From: B46-G9 sp964548365
GTDB taxonomy: Bacteria > Desulfobacterota > DSM-4660 > Desulfatiglandales > Desulfatiglandaceae
NCBI GenBank assembly: GCA_964548365.1
Contig: CAZJRD010000008.1
Coordinates: 16,816 to 80,815, forward strand
Length of the DNA stretch: 64,000 nucleotides
Reading direction: 5' to 3'
Within the stretch, counting starts at the first letter, position 1; every line of letters starts with the position of its first letter. Shown here piece after piece: positions 16,048 to 24,914 of this stretch. Made by a program: the position numbers and the translations under genes. The notes beneath the pieces were generated by a model. The model was not told where the DNA came from. It did not search any database and worked only from the letters and a program-made list of their open reading frames with translations.

Positions 16048-18468
16048 TTACTCCTCCATGACTTTCGCCACACCAACCACTTTCTCTCCATCTCCCAGAT
16101 TGATCAGTTTCACTCCCTGTGTATTCCGGCCAATAATCGATATGTCCCCCACCCTGAGACGGATAATCTTTCCATGTCCCGTGATGATCATAAGCTGATC
16201 AGTCTGGGCAACCTGGAACGAGGAGACAACCGGACCATTCCGGACAGATGCCTTGATAGTCAGTACCCCCTTCCCCCCGCGCGCCTGTCGCCGGTATTCC
16301 TCGGTGCGGGTCCGTTTCCCATAGCCGTTTTCCGTGACGGTGAGGATGGTGGCGCCCTCCTGAAGATCCTCCATGGCCACCACTTTGTCACCCGCGTCCA
16401 TACGGATCCCGATATTTCCGCTTGCAACCCTGCCCATACTCCTCAGGCCTGATTCATTGAAGCGGATGGATTTGCCTTGCCGGGAGGCCAGAAAGATGTC
16501 CTGATCCCCTGTGGTGACCCTGACGCTTATGAGTTCATCATTTTCCCTGATCTTGATGGCCATGATACCGCCTGCCCTGAGATGACTGTAGGCAAGCAGC
16601 TCCGTCTTCTTGACCAGGCCGTTTTTGGTGGCCATGACCGCGTACTTACCTTCATGAAAATCCTTGATCGCGAGGATGGTGGCCACCTTTTCACCCCTGT
16701 TGAGCTCGAGAAGATTGACTATGGCCTTTCCCCTGGCCATGCGTCCCCCCTCCGGTATCTCGTGAACTTTTTTCCAGTATACGCGGCCCAGGTTGGTAAA
16801 AAACAGGAAGTAATCGTGGGAAGAGGCCACGAAAAGATTTTCCACAAAGTCTTCTGCCTTTGGTTTGACACCGGTCATTCCTTTTCCCCCGCGTCGCTGG
16901 GCCCGGTACAGACTTATGGGGTTTCTCTTGATATAGGCTTCATGGCTGATGGTCACCACCATGTCTTCGTCTGCAATCAGATCCTCAATGTCAATTTCGC
17001 CGGCGTCTTCCAGGATTTCCGTTCTCCGTTCATCGCCATACCTGTCCTTTATCTCCCGGGTTTCCTCCTTAATAATCTGCAATACCATCCGGTCACTTGA
17101 CAGAATCACCTTGAACCTGGCAATACTCTTGATCAGATCCGCGTATTCGGCATTGATCTTTTCCCTTTCCAGTCCCGTGAGCCTCTGCAGGCGCATATCC
17201 AGGATGGCCTGTGCCTGGACATCTGAAAAATCGAAGTCAGACTTGAGACGCGCCTTCGCCTCCTTTGGGTCGGAAGATGATCGGATCAATTCAATAATCT
17301 CATCCAGAAAATCAAGGGCCTTTTTGAGTCCTTCCAGGATGTGGGCTCTCTCCTCAGCCTTGCGGAGATCATAAATGGTCCTGCGGATAATCATCTCGCG
17401 GCGATGGGCCACGAAGTGATCCAGGATTTCTTTAATGGTCAGGACCTGGGGTCGTCCATTCACAATGGCCAGCAGTATGATACCTAAGGAAACCTCCATC
17501 TGTGTGAACTTGTACAAGCGGTTAAGAATAACCAGTGATACGGCATCCCGCTTGATATCCACGACGACCCGCATGCCGTCCCTGTCGGACTCATCTCGAA
17601 TGTCAGATATGCCATCTATTTTCTTCTCTTTAACAAGATAGGCGATTTTTTCCAGCAATTTTGCTTTGTTGACCTGATAGGGAAGCTCTGAAATAACGAT
17701 TCGCTCCCGATTTTGACCGGCCTTCTCCACAAAGGCACGCGCCCTGATCTTTATCACTCCCCTGCCGGTCCGGTAGGCCTCCCGGATACCCTTTCTCCCC
17801 AGGATGAATCCCGCCGTGGGAAAGTCAGGGCCGGGTATGATGCGAAGCAGTGTTTCAAGATCAGTATCCGGTTCGTCCAGGAGCCTGATGACAGCGTCAC
17901 AGACCTCGGTGATATTGTGTGGCGGTATGTTCGTGGCCATGCCCACGGCAATTCCGGAACTCCCGTTGATGAGGAGATTCGGAATCGTTGTGGGAAGGAT
18001 GACGGGCTCTGTGAGCGAGCCATCATAGTTCTCCATGAAATCAACGGTCTCTTTGTCTATGTCAGAGAGAAAATCCTGGGCAAGCCTCGTCATCCTGACT
18101 TCAGTATAACGCATGGCCGCAGCCGAATCCCCGTCCACGGAGCCGAAATTTCCCTGCCCATCCACGATGAGGTAACGCATGGCGAAATCCTGGGCCATTC
18201 TGACAATGGTGTCGTAGACGGCCGTATCACCGTGGGGATGGTATTTGCCGATGACGTCCCCCACAACGCGCGCGGACTTCTTGAACGGGCGGTTGAAATA
18301 ATTCTTCAGATCATGCATGGCGTAAAGGATACGCCTGTGGACAGGTTTCAGACCGTCCCGGATATCCGGCAAGGCCCGCCCTACAATGACACTCATTGAA
18401 TACTCGAGATAAGATTTCTTCATCTCATCTTCGATGTTGACTGTTTCTGAAATCACATCAATTGCCAT
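16048..18468 (-). CDS. gyrA: DNA gyrase subunit A
   Basis: 806 residues. The breakage-reunion domain has catalytic Tyr121 in AAMRYTEVR. The quinolone-determining region reads HPHGDTAVYD; the position of E. coli Ser83 is Thr82 here and Asp87 corresponds to Asp86. The C-terminal beta-pinwheel carries the GyrA box QRRGGKG, which separates it from ParC. It introduces negative supercoils together with GyrB, encoded 199 bases upstream on the same strand. Confidence 0.97.
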   Translation of the reverse strand: MAIDVISETVNIEDEMKKSYLEYSMSVIVGRALPDIRDGLKPVHRRILYAMHDLKNYFNRPFKKSARVVGDVIGKYHPHGDTAVYDTIVRMAQDFAMRYLIVDGQGNFGSVDGDSAAAMRYTEVRMTRLAQDFLSDIDKETVDFMENYDGSLTEPVILPTTIPNLLINGSSGIAVGMATNIPPHNITEVCDAVIRLLDEPDTDLETLLRIIPGPDFPTAGFILGRKGIREAYRTGRGVIKIRARAFVEKAGQNRERIVISELPYQVNKAKLLEKIAYLVKEKKIDGISDIRDESDRDGMRVVVDIKRDAVSLVILNRLYKFTQMEVSLGIILLAIVNGRPQVLTIKEILDHFVAHRREMIIRRTIYDLRKAEERAHILEGLKKALDFLDEIIELIRSSSDPKEAKARLKSDFDFSDVQAQAILDMRLQRLTGLEREKINAEYADLIKSIARFKVILSSDRMVLQIIKEETREIKDRYGDERRTEILEDAGEIDIEDLIADEDMVVTISHEAYIKRNPISLYRAQRRGGKGMTGVKPKAEDFVENLFVASSHDYFLFFTNLGRVYWKKVHEIPEGGRMARGKAIVNLLELNRGEKVATILAIKDFHEGKYAVMATKNGLVKKTELLAYSHLRAGGIMAIKIRENDELISVRVTTGDQDIFLASRQGKSIRFNESGLRSMGRVASGNIGIRMDAGDKVVAMEDLQEGATILTVTENGYGKRTRTEEYRRQARGGKGVLTIKASVRNGPVVSSFQVAQTDQLMIITGHGKIIRLRVGDISIIGRNTQGVKLINLGDGEKVVGVAKVMEE

Positions 18469-18667
18469 TTCCTAACTCCAATTTGACTCCGGCACAAAGC
18501 TACCCCGAAGTTTCCATTCACAAATAAATAGATCCAAGATGTTCTGGGTTACCAAGCGCCCCTCACTATATAGAGGGCCGATCAGCAGGAAGGCTCGAGA
18601 CGCAGTGTTCGCCCTCTCCACGGGGGCGTCATCTTCATAGTTTTTCCTTTAGCCCTACACCTTTCTC

Positions 18668-21058
18668 TTAAATATCCAACTCCGTTACCTGGAGTGCATT
18701 GTTCTGGATAAATTCCCTCCGGGGTTCCACCTTATCTCCCATCAGGACGGTGAAGATATCATCCGCTTCCACCACATCCTCAATTTCCACTTTCAGCAGT
18801 GTCCGCCTCTCGGGATCCATGGTGGTCTGCCACAGTTGCCCTGGATTCATCTCTCCAAGACCCTTGTACCGCTGGATAGAAAGCCCTTTTTTCCCTTTCT
18901 CCAGGAGTTCTCTCAAGACCTCCCGAGGTTTTTCAATTACCCGGATTTCGTTGTCCTCCAAGAGACCGCATCCCGCTCCGGACAGCATCCTGATTTTCTC
19001 CGAGGTGTTCACCAAAAATTTCAATTCAGGAGATGACAGGAATTCCCAGCTGACCGCAAAGGTCTGTCCCCCGTTAATGGTCTCTGTGACGGCAAATTCA
19101 TAATTACCGCGCTCTTCATCCATATGGACGTCCGTCACCCTGAATTTCTCTTCTTCAAGCTGTTTGACAAAGCGCTCAATAAAACCCTGGTCCTTGAAAA
19201 GACGCCTGTCGGCCTTGCCCTGGAATACCAGAAATTCGATAAACCGGGTACTGTAACCCATCCGGGAGAGCTTACCCACGTTGTCATAAAATTTTATCAG
19301 GCTCTTCAGTAGACCCGCCAGGGCCTTCCCTGAAACCTTCTCCTCACTGCCCATAACAAGGGTTTCCTTCTGTGAAATACGCTCAAGAATCATACTGTTA
19401 AACCCGTCCTCATCTTTTACGAACTGCTCTTTTTTCCCGTCTACTACCCGATAAAGCGGCGGCTGAGCCACATAGAGATACCCTTTTTCTATCAATTCAG
19501 GCATCTGTCTGAAGAAAAACGTCAAAAGCAGTGTTCTGATATGGGATCCGTCCACATCGGCATCCGTCATGATAATAACCTTGTGATAACGCAGGGAATC
19601 GATGTTGTACTCCTGGTCGCCGATGCCCGTGCCGAGTGCCGCGATCATCGTGCGGATCTCCTCACTTGAAATCATCTTGTCGAAACGCGCCTTTTCCACA
19701 TTCAGGATTTTACCCCTGAGAGGCAGTATGGCCTGAAAGCGCCTGTTTCTTCCCTGCTTGGCAGAGCCGCCGGCGGAATCTCCTTCCACAATAAAGATCT
19801 CACTGTGAATGGGATCCCTTTCCTGGCAATCCGCCAGTTTTCCGGGGAGAGAATGATCGAAGAGTATACCCTTGCGACGGGCAAGGTCTCTGGCCTTTCG
19901 GGCCGCTTCTCTTGCCCTGGCTGCGTCGATGACCTTGGAAAGAACGGCTTTGATGATACGTGGGTTTTCCTCAAAAAAACTACTCAGCCCATCATTGACC
20001 AGTGTTTCCACCTGACCCTTGACTTCACTGTTGCCAAGTTTCGTCTTTGTCTGGCCCTCGAACTGGGGGTCGGGAAGTTTGACGCTTATGATACCTGTCA
20101 ACCCTTCCCTGACATCGTCGCCACTCAGTTTATCCTTAAAATTTTTTGAGAGAGGTGAGTTTTGAAGATATTGATTAATACTACGAGTTAATGCAGATTT
20201 AAAACCTATAAGATGAAATCCACCTTCTTTCGTATTAATATTATTTGCAAAAGTAAAAATATTTTCCTTAAAGGATGTATTGTACTGAAGGGCTACTTCA
20301 ATGATCACCCGGTTTTTTTCACCCGACATGTAGATGGGTTTTGTGTGAAGAACCTCTTTGTTCTTATTGAGATACTCAACAAAAGAGCGGATGCCTCCCT
20401 CGTACATAAAGTCTTTTTTCTTGCCCGTACGATCGTCCAGAATCTTGATTCGAACACCTTTTGTCAGAAAAGCAAGTTCTCTCATTCTCCTTGAAAGGGT
20501 CTCAAAATCAAATTCAATAGTATCGAAGATGGTATTATCGGGCATAAAATGGATTTTTGTTCCTTTTTTATTGGTATCCCCCTTAATTATTACTCCTGTC
20601 TTGGGAATTCCTCTTTCATAGCGCTGGTAATAGACCTTCCCATCCCTGTATACTTCCACTTCCAAAAATTCCGACAGCGCGTTGACGACCGATACACCCA
20701 CCCCGTGTAAACCGCCGGAAACCGTATAGGTCTTGTGGTCAAATTTTCCCCCGGCATGGAGTTTCGTCATCACCACTTCCAGCGCCGGTATATGCTCAGT
20801 TTTATGCATATCCACGGGGATGCCGCGCCCGTTGTCCACCACCACAACACTGTTATCAGTCAGAACATCAACCTCGATTCGATCACAGTATCCCGCCAGA
20901 GACTCATCAATACTGTTGTCCACTACCTCATAGACAAGATGATGCAGTCCTTCAAACCCGGTATTTCCTATATACATGGCCGGCCGTTTTCTGACGGCCT
21001 CCAGTCCTTCAAGAACCTTTATGTCGGATGCACCGTATGATTTTGATCCTTTTGTCAT
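18668..21058 (-). CDS. gyrB: DNA gyrase subunit B
   Basis: 796 residues. The N-terminal GHKL ATPase starts GLEAVRKRPAMYIG, with ATP-binding DNSIDE and GGLHGVGVSVVNAL. The TOPRIM domain shows EGDSAGGSAKQGR and the metal-binding MTDADVDGSHIRTLLL. The C-terminal QRYKGLGEMNP completes the family pattern. It supplies ATP hydrolysis for gyrase. It starts 1 base after the dnaN stop, so coupling is likely. The segment near 20150-20620 is AT-richer than its flanks, but the reading frame and motifs are intact. Confidence 0.97.
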   Translation of the reverse strand: MTKGSKSYGASDIKVLEGLEAVRKRPAMYIGNTGFEGLHHLVYEVVDNSIDESLAGYCDRIEVDVLTDNSVVVVDNGRGIPVDMHKTEHIPALEVVMTKLHAGGKFDHKTYTVSGGLHGVGVSVVNALSEFLEVEVYRDGKVYYQRYERGIPKTGVIIKGDTNKKGTKIHFMPDNTIFDTIEFDFETLSRRMRELAFLTKGVRIKILDDRTGKKKDFMYEGGIRSFVEYLNKNKEVLHTKPIYMSGEKNRVIIEVALQYNTSFKENIFTFANNINTKEGGFHLIGFKSALTRSINQYLQNSPLSKNFKDKLSGDDVREGLTGIISVKLPDPQFEGQTKTKLGNSEVKGQVETLVNDGLSSFFEENPRIIKAVLSKVIDAARAREAARKARDLARRKGILFDHSLPGKLADCQERDPIHSEIFIVEGDSAGGSAKQGRNRRFQAILPLRGKILNVEKARFDKMISSEEIRTMIAALGTGIGDQEYNIDSLRYHKVIIMTDADVDGSHIRTLLLTFFFRQMPELIEKGYLYVAQPPLYRVVDGKKEQFVKDEDGFNSMILERISQKETLVMGSEEKVSGKALAGLLKSLIKFYDNVGKLSRMGYSTRFIEFLVFQGKADRRLFKDQGFIERFVKQLEEEKFRVTDVHMDEERGNYEFAVTETINGGQTFAVSWEFLSSPELKFLVNTSEKIRMLSGAGCGLLEDNEIRVIEKPREVLRELLEKGKKGLSIQRYKGLGEMNPGQLWQTTMDPERRTLLKVEIEDVVEADDIFTVLMGDKVEPRREFIQNNALQVTELDI

Positions 21059-21059
21059 T

Positions 21060-22175
21060 TCAAATCCTCATGGGCATAATAAGTCCCAAAAAACCCTTAT
21101 CAGCTTCACCCCGCAACAGGCAGGGCTTGGAACTGTCAATAAATCCTAATTCCACCCGCTCACTCTCCATGGCCTGTAAGGCTTCGATAAAATAACGGGC
21201 GTTGAAGCCAATTTCCAGACGTTCCCCAACATATTCCACCTCCATGTTTTCCTGGGCATTTCCAAGATCAGGATTCGTGGACATGAGTTCTATGATGTTA
21301 TTTTCCAGCGAAATCTTGACTGCACGGTAATTTTCATTACTCAGGATGACCATTTTTCTCATAGCTTCCAGGAGGCTGATCCTATCCAACGCAACCGTAA
21401 TGCCTTTTTCACGAGGAATCACCGCCTGATAATCCGGAAACTTCGTATCAATGAGCCGAATCACCAACACTGCGCCCTCCTTTTTCGCCACGCAGTTGTG
21501 CTTTTCAAATCCTAGCTGTATCGTACCACCTTCAGCACAAAGCTTCCCAAGTTCAGCCATTCCTTTCTTAGGAATCATAACCCCGTGCCCCAGATCCAAA
21601 TCCTCAATTCCGGGAACAGCTTTGTTTATAAGGGAAAGCCGGTGTCCATCGGTAGCGACCATCCTCAGTACAAAGCTCCCTTCGAGAGCGACCTTCTCCG
21701 TAAATACTCCGGAGAGCTTGAAACCGGCCTCCTCAAGGGTTACTGCGTAAATACTCTTACTGATCATTTCATCCAGAATGTCTGCATCCATTGAAACAGA
21801 CAATATTCCCTCCGGTTCCACAAAGGTAGGATAGTCTTCTGCAGGTAAACATGCTAGATTGAATCTTGCAACGCCGTCTGTTATAAAAAGCCAGTTATTC
21901 TCTTTTTCTTTTAGGTGGACGACATCGCTCCGGCTTTCCTTGAGTATTTCAAAAAATTTTCTTCCCTGGATGGTTATACTCCCTTCTTCGATGACTTCTG
22001 CAGGCAAGTCCTGGCTGTATCCGAGTTCCAGATCTGTGGCTGAAACAGTGATCTGCTCATCTTTTGCACTCACCAAGACAGTAGATAATATTGGCATATT
22101 ACTTCTTTTTTCGAGTATGGTCTGAACTCTTGAGATACTTTTAAAAAGGACTGGTCTATTGATTTTGATTTCCAT
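21060..22175 (-). CDS. dnaN: DNA polymerase III beta subunit (sliding clamp)
   Basis: 371 residues, normal length for the three-domain clamp. It begins with MEIKINRPVLFKSISRVQ. Typical later segments are RMVATDGHRLSL and the C-terminal LRGEADKGFLGLIMPMRI, close to the family's usual PMR ending. The ring tethers polymerase III to DNA. It lies between dnaA and gyrB in the classical bacterial order. Confidence 0.96.
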   Translation of the reverse strand: MEIKINRPVLFKSISRVQTILEKRSNMPILSTVLVSAKDEQITVSATDLELGYSQDLPAEVIEEGSITIQGRKFFEILKESRSDVVHLKEKENNWLFITDGVARFNLACLPAEDYPTFVEPEGILSVSMDADILDEMISKSIYAVTLEEAGFKLSGVFTEKVALEGSFVLRMVATDGHRLSLINKAVPGIEDLDLGHGVMIPKKGMAELGKLCAEGGTIQLGFEKHNCVAKKEGAVLVIRLIDTKFPDYQAVIPREKGITVALDRISLLEAMRKMVILSNENYRAVKISLENNIIELMSTNPDLGNAQENMEVEYVGERLEIGFNARYFIEALQAMESERVELGFIDSSKPCLLRGEADKGFLGLIMPMRI

Positions 22176-22440
22176 GTGAAGTCTCCTTCCTTTTCGTCTT
22201 TTTCCTTCAATCTTTCTTCGGGGTTCTATCTATATTATGAATATTAAGCTATTAAAACAATCATAATACATAAGGAATGGTTGAATTGTTTAAAGCATTC
22301 CTATCATACTGATGATAGAAAAAAAAATACTTTCCGTAAGTCTACAAAACGTGGTTCTTTTGTTCTCAAGCCTTTATTTCGTTCCTGTACGTGGCGGTTT
22401 GTAAACTTGTTTTGATCAGTTTCCTGCAAAGAAACACCCA
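22176..22440. other. Intergenic region between dnaA and dnaN
   Basis: This 265-bp AT-rich region would be a usual place for part of oriC. I looked for TTATCCACA and the relaxed form TTWTNCACA on both strands and found none. It probably holds the dnaN promoter; nothing else is recognisable. Confidence 0.4.
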
Positions 22441-23757
22441 TTAGGCAATCAAGTTCTCTATTTCAAGGATGTCGTTCTTGATCCGATCATTTTCTTCCAT
22501 TACCTTGCTGATATGTCGAACAGCATAGATTACCGTCGAGTGATCTTTGTTCTGAAAAGCCATTCCAATTTCTTTAAACGATTGCTCAGTATACCGCCTG
22601 CACAGGTACATGGCAATTTGTCTCGGGTACGAGTAACGCCTTTTCTTGCTCCCTGAAAGGAGATCAGATAAAGGCAGATCAAAAAACCGTGCGGTGATCT
22701 CCTGAATCTTTTGAGTACTGGGTACCGGCGAGAGAATATGCTTACCACTTATCACGAGCTTGACGAGGGAAATATCAATGGGTTTTTCGTGCACTGAAGA
22801 GTAGGTATGCAGACGGGTAACCAACCGCATCAACTCTTTCATATTCCCGATGTTGCTTGCCAGGAAAAAGGCCGCATCGTCAGGAATAAGGATTCCTTCC
22901 TCAAAACATTTTTTCTCAATAATTTTCAGTTTTGTTTCCTGATCCGGTATATCGATTTCCGATATCACACCCCAGTGGAGGCGAGATGTTATCTCCTTGG
23001 TAAGATTCGGGATCTGGTTCGGCGGTAGCTTTGCTGTAAGAACAATCTGCCTGTTTGTCTCGTGAAATAAATTGAAAAAAGAACTTAATTCCTTTTGCGT
23101 TTTCAATCGTCCGGAGAGGAGGTCCACATCATCAAAGAGGAGGAGTGAGACCCTGTTGATATCCTTTCGGAGCTGATCCACGGTTCGCTTTCTCCGCGCG
23201 GTGGAAACCAGGGAGGTAAAGTGATCAGCTGTGATATATTGTGCCCTTTCCGGCGGTCGGTTTACCTGGACATAGTTCTCGATGGCATGAAGAAGGTGGG
23301 TTTTGCCTGCACCCGGACTACCGCAGATGAAAAGGGGATTGTAATGTCGCACAGAGCCTTTTGCAGCCTCCAGGGCCGATTGGAAGGCAAAGCGGTTGGT
23401 ATCCCCGGTGATGAAATTTTCAAAGGTCAATTTTCTATCCAAGCAGGGGCGGGAAGTATTCATCGTTCCTGATGGGGAACGGGTAGCGACGACTCTCTTT
23501 TGGTGGGTATTTACCGGAAAGACGTATTGAATTTCGGGCGGAGATTCAAAAAAATTACTGAACCCCGTCTGCAATTCTGCACCATATTTTTCCTTGAGCC
23601 AATTTGCGACAAATTTGTTCGGGACATCAATGGTAACCATAGAAGAATCTACTTCCCTGAGAGTTGTTTTAGAAAACCATGTCTCGATTTCCCCATCTGA
23701 AAAGCGCTTTTCAAGGTGTTGGATCACATGATTCCAGATTTCCTTTTCTTTTCTCAT
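22441..23757 (-). CDS. dnaA: Chromosomal replication initiator DnaA
   Basis: 438 residues. Domain I (residues 1-80), a short linker, the AAA+ domain with Walker A GSPGAGKT and Walker B LLLFDDVDLL, and domain IV with the DNA-binding signature DHSTVIYAVRHI are all present. Several AAA+ segments differ from typical DnaA: the Walker B neighbourhood has FDDVDLLSG rather than IDDIQFLAG, and the sensor-2 segment reads NMKELMRLV rather than NVRELEGAL, with Lys at the usual Arg. It is divergent from cooC, with dnaN, gyrB and gyrA downstream. Confidence 0.93.
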   Translation of the reverse strand: MRKEKEIWNHVIQHLEKRFSDGEIETWFSKTTLREVDSSMVTIDVPNKFVANWLKEKYGAELQTGFSNFFESPPEIQYVFPVNTHQKRVVATRSPSGTMNTSRPCLDRKLTFENFITGDTNRFAFQSALEAAKGSVRHYNPLFICGSPGAGKTHLLHAIENYVQVNRPPERAQYITADHFTSLVSTARRKRTVDQLRKDINRVSLLLFDDVDLLSGRLKTQKELSSFFNLFHETNRQIVLTAKLPPNQIPNLTKEITSRLHWGVISEIDIPDQETKLKIIEKKCFEEGILIPDDAAFFLASNIGNMKELMRLVTRLHTYSSVHEKPIDISLVKLVISGKHILSPVPSTQKIQEITARFFDLPLSDLLSGSKKRRYSYPRQIAMYLCRRYTEQSFKEIGMAFQNKDHSTVIYAVRHISKVMEENDRIKNDILEIENLIA

Positions 23758-23799
23758 AAAGTGAAAAAATACCCTTGAAAGATTTTTTTAAATTATTAA

Positions 23800-23828
23800 A
23801 CTTTAGACAAATTGTATTGAAATTTCAA
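23800..23828 (-). promoter_or_regulatory. Candidate dnaA promoter
   Basis: On the minus strand TTGAAA (23828-23823), a 17-base spacer and TAAAGT (23805-23800) form a plausible sigma-70 promoter ahead of dnaA. The -35 lies within the perfect 12-bp palindrome TTGAAATTTCAA (23817-23828). Confidence 0.45.
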
Positions 23829-23854
23829 CTGAAAACTGATTGAGAGGGAGTATA

Positions 23855-24598
23855 ATGACATATTCTATTGCGCTTGCAGGAAAAGGTGGGACCGGGAAAA
23901 CAACCATGGCCGGTCTCCTGGTACGATATCTTGTGGAAAAAGGAAAAAAGCCTGTTTTGGCGGTGGATGCCGATGCCAACGCCAATCTGAACGAGGTGCT
24001 TGGTCTTGAAGTGGATGAAACACTGGGAGACGCCCGGGAGGAAATGAAGCACGGGGTTGCCAGTGGAATGACCAAGGACGTTTTCATGGAAATGAAACTC
24101 CAGCAGGCGGTTGTGGAGGCGAACGGGTTTGATTTGATCGTCATGGGAAGACCGGAAGGGGCCGGTTGCTATTGTGCGGCCAATTCCCTGCTCACCGAAT
24201 ACTTGGGAAGACTCATTGACAACTATCCCTTCATCGTCATGGATAATGAGGCGGGGATGGAGCATATCAGCCGGCTTACCACCAACAACATTGATGTCCT
24301 GGTGGCAGTGTCCGATGCAACCCGGAGAGGAATCCAGGCCGCTTCACGGATTATAGAGCTTACCGATGAACTCAAACTGAATATTGCTCGGAAAGTGCTG
24401 GTGCTCAATCAGGCTAATGAGGCCCAGAGAGAAGTGCTTATTGAAGCCGCACAGGATTTCGGGCTGGAAGTTATCGGCGTCATACCGGAGGATGATGAAC
24501 TCAGAGAGTATGACCTGAAAGGGAGGCCTACAATTGAGCTCGGAAAGGAAAATCCGGTCATCCAGGCGGCGTACAAAGTGTTTGATCAAATAGTGTAA
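23855..24598 (+). CDS. cooC: CO dehydrogenase nickel-insertion ATPase CooC
   Basis: 247 residues, MinD/ParA-like deviant-Walker ATPase. P-loop GKGGTGKT is at about residues 9-16 and the nickel-binding C-x-C pair is C105/C107 in AGCYCAAN. VDADANANLNEVLG is characteristic. It inserts nickel into the C-cluster of CODH. The ATG at 23855 has GAGGGAG just upstream; a TTG 15 bases earlier is less likely. It precedes the acs genes but is separated from them by 316 bases with their own promoter. Confidence 0.94.
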   Translation: MTYSIALAGKGGTGKTTMAGLLVRYLVEKGKKPVLAVDADANANLNEVLGLEVDETLGDAREEMKHGVASGMTKDVFMEMKLQQAVVEANGFDLIVMGRPEGAGCYCAANSLLTEYLGRLIDNYPFIVMDNEAGMEHISRLTTNNIDVLVAVSDATRRGIQAASRIIELTDELKLNIARKVLVLNQANEAQREVLIEAAQDFGLEVIGVIPEDDELREYDLKGRPTIELGKENPVIQAAYKVFDQIV

Positions 24599-24640
24599 TT
24601 CCCATCCCTTCTCCAGGAATCTGATGCGATGAATAAATAC

Positions 24641-24681
24641 CCATATGTTGTATTTGACAGATTTTTTTATACAATATATGG
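24641..24681. promoter_or_regulatory. 13-bp inverted repeat upstream of the acs operon
   Basis: CCATATGTTGTAT (24641-24653) and ATACAATATATGG (24669-24681) are complementary at 12 of 13 positions around a 15-base spacer. The centre-to-centre distance of 28 bp would suit a dimeric regulator. It lies about 47 bases upstream of the acs -35 candidate. Confidence 0.5.
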
Positions 24682-24727
24682 GATTGAATTTTTGATGAAA
24701 ACATATTCATATTATTGCAGAAATTTC

Positions 24728-24756
24728 TTGACATAGGGGCCTTATTTTTCTATTTT
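24728..24756 (+). promoter_or_regulatory. Candidate promoter of the acs operon
   Basis: TTGACA at 24728-24733, a 17-base spacer, and TATTTT at 24751-24756. The predicted leader runs about 150 bases to the acsD start at 24915. Confidence 0.55.
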
Positions 24757-24803
24757 ACTCGGCTTAGAGGAAAAGAGCTTTTTTTTTGCCCTGTTTTGTT
24801 CTA

Positions 24804-24877
24804 TTTTTCACAATACCTGTTCTCTGTCCGCGAATTCCCGGCAGAGAGCTGTGTTTGTGGAAAATGGTTACGGATAA
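24804..24877. other. Cluster of relaxed DnaA-box matches
   Basis: TTTTTCACA (24804-24812, plus strand) and TTTTCCACA (minus strand, 24864-24856) both fit TTWTNCACA. TTATCCGTA (minus strand, 24877-24869) fits 7 of 9 bases of TTATCCACA. An AT-rich stretch at 24641-24760 lies beside them. Together with the strand switch of genes at 23.8 kb, this makes 24599-24914 an oriC candidate, unproven and overlapping the acs leader. Confidence 0.35.
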
Positions 24878-24914
24878 GAGAGCAGTCTAAATTCCAATCA
24901 AGGAGGTACAGAAA

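Noticed and set aside
16048..18468. Quinolone-resistance change in GyrA
   Set aside because: Thr82 in place of E. coli Ser83 is a natural variant in many lineages, so it says nothing about selection.
22176..22440. oriC in the dnaA-dnaN spacer
   Set aside because: No TTATCCACA or TTWTNCACA match on either strand, despite an AT-rich composition.
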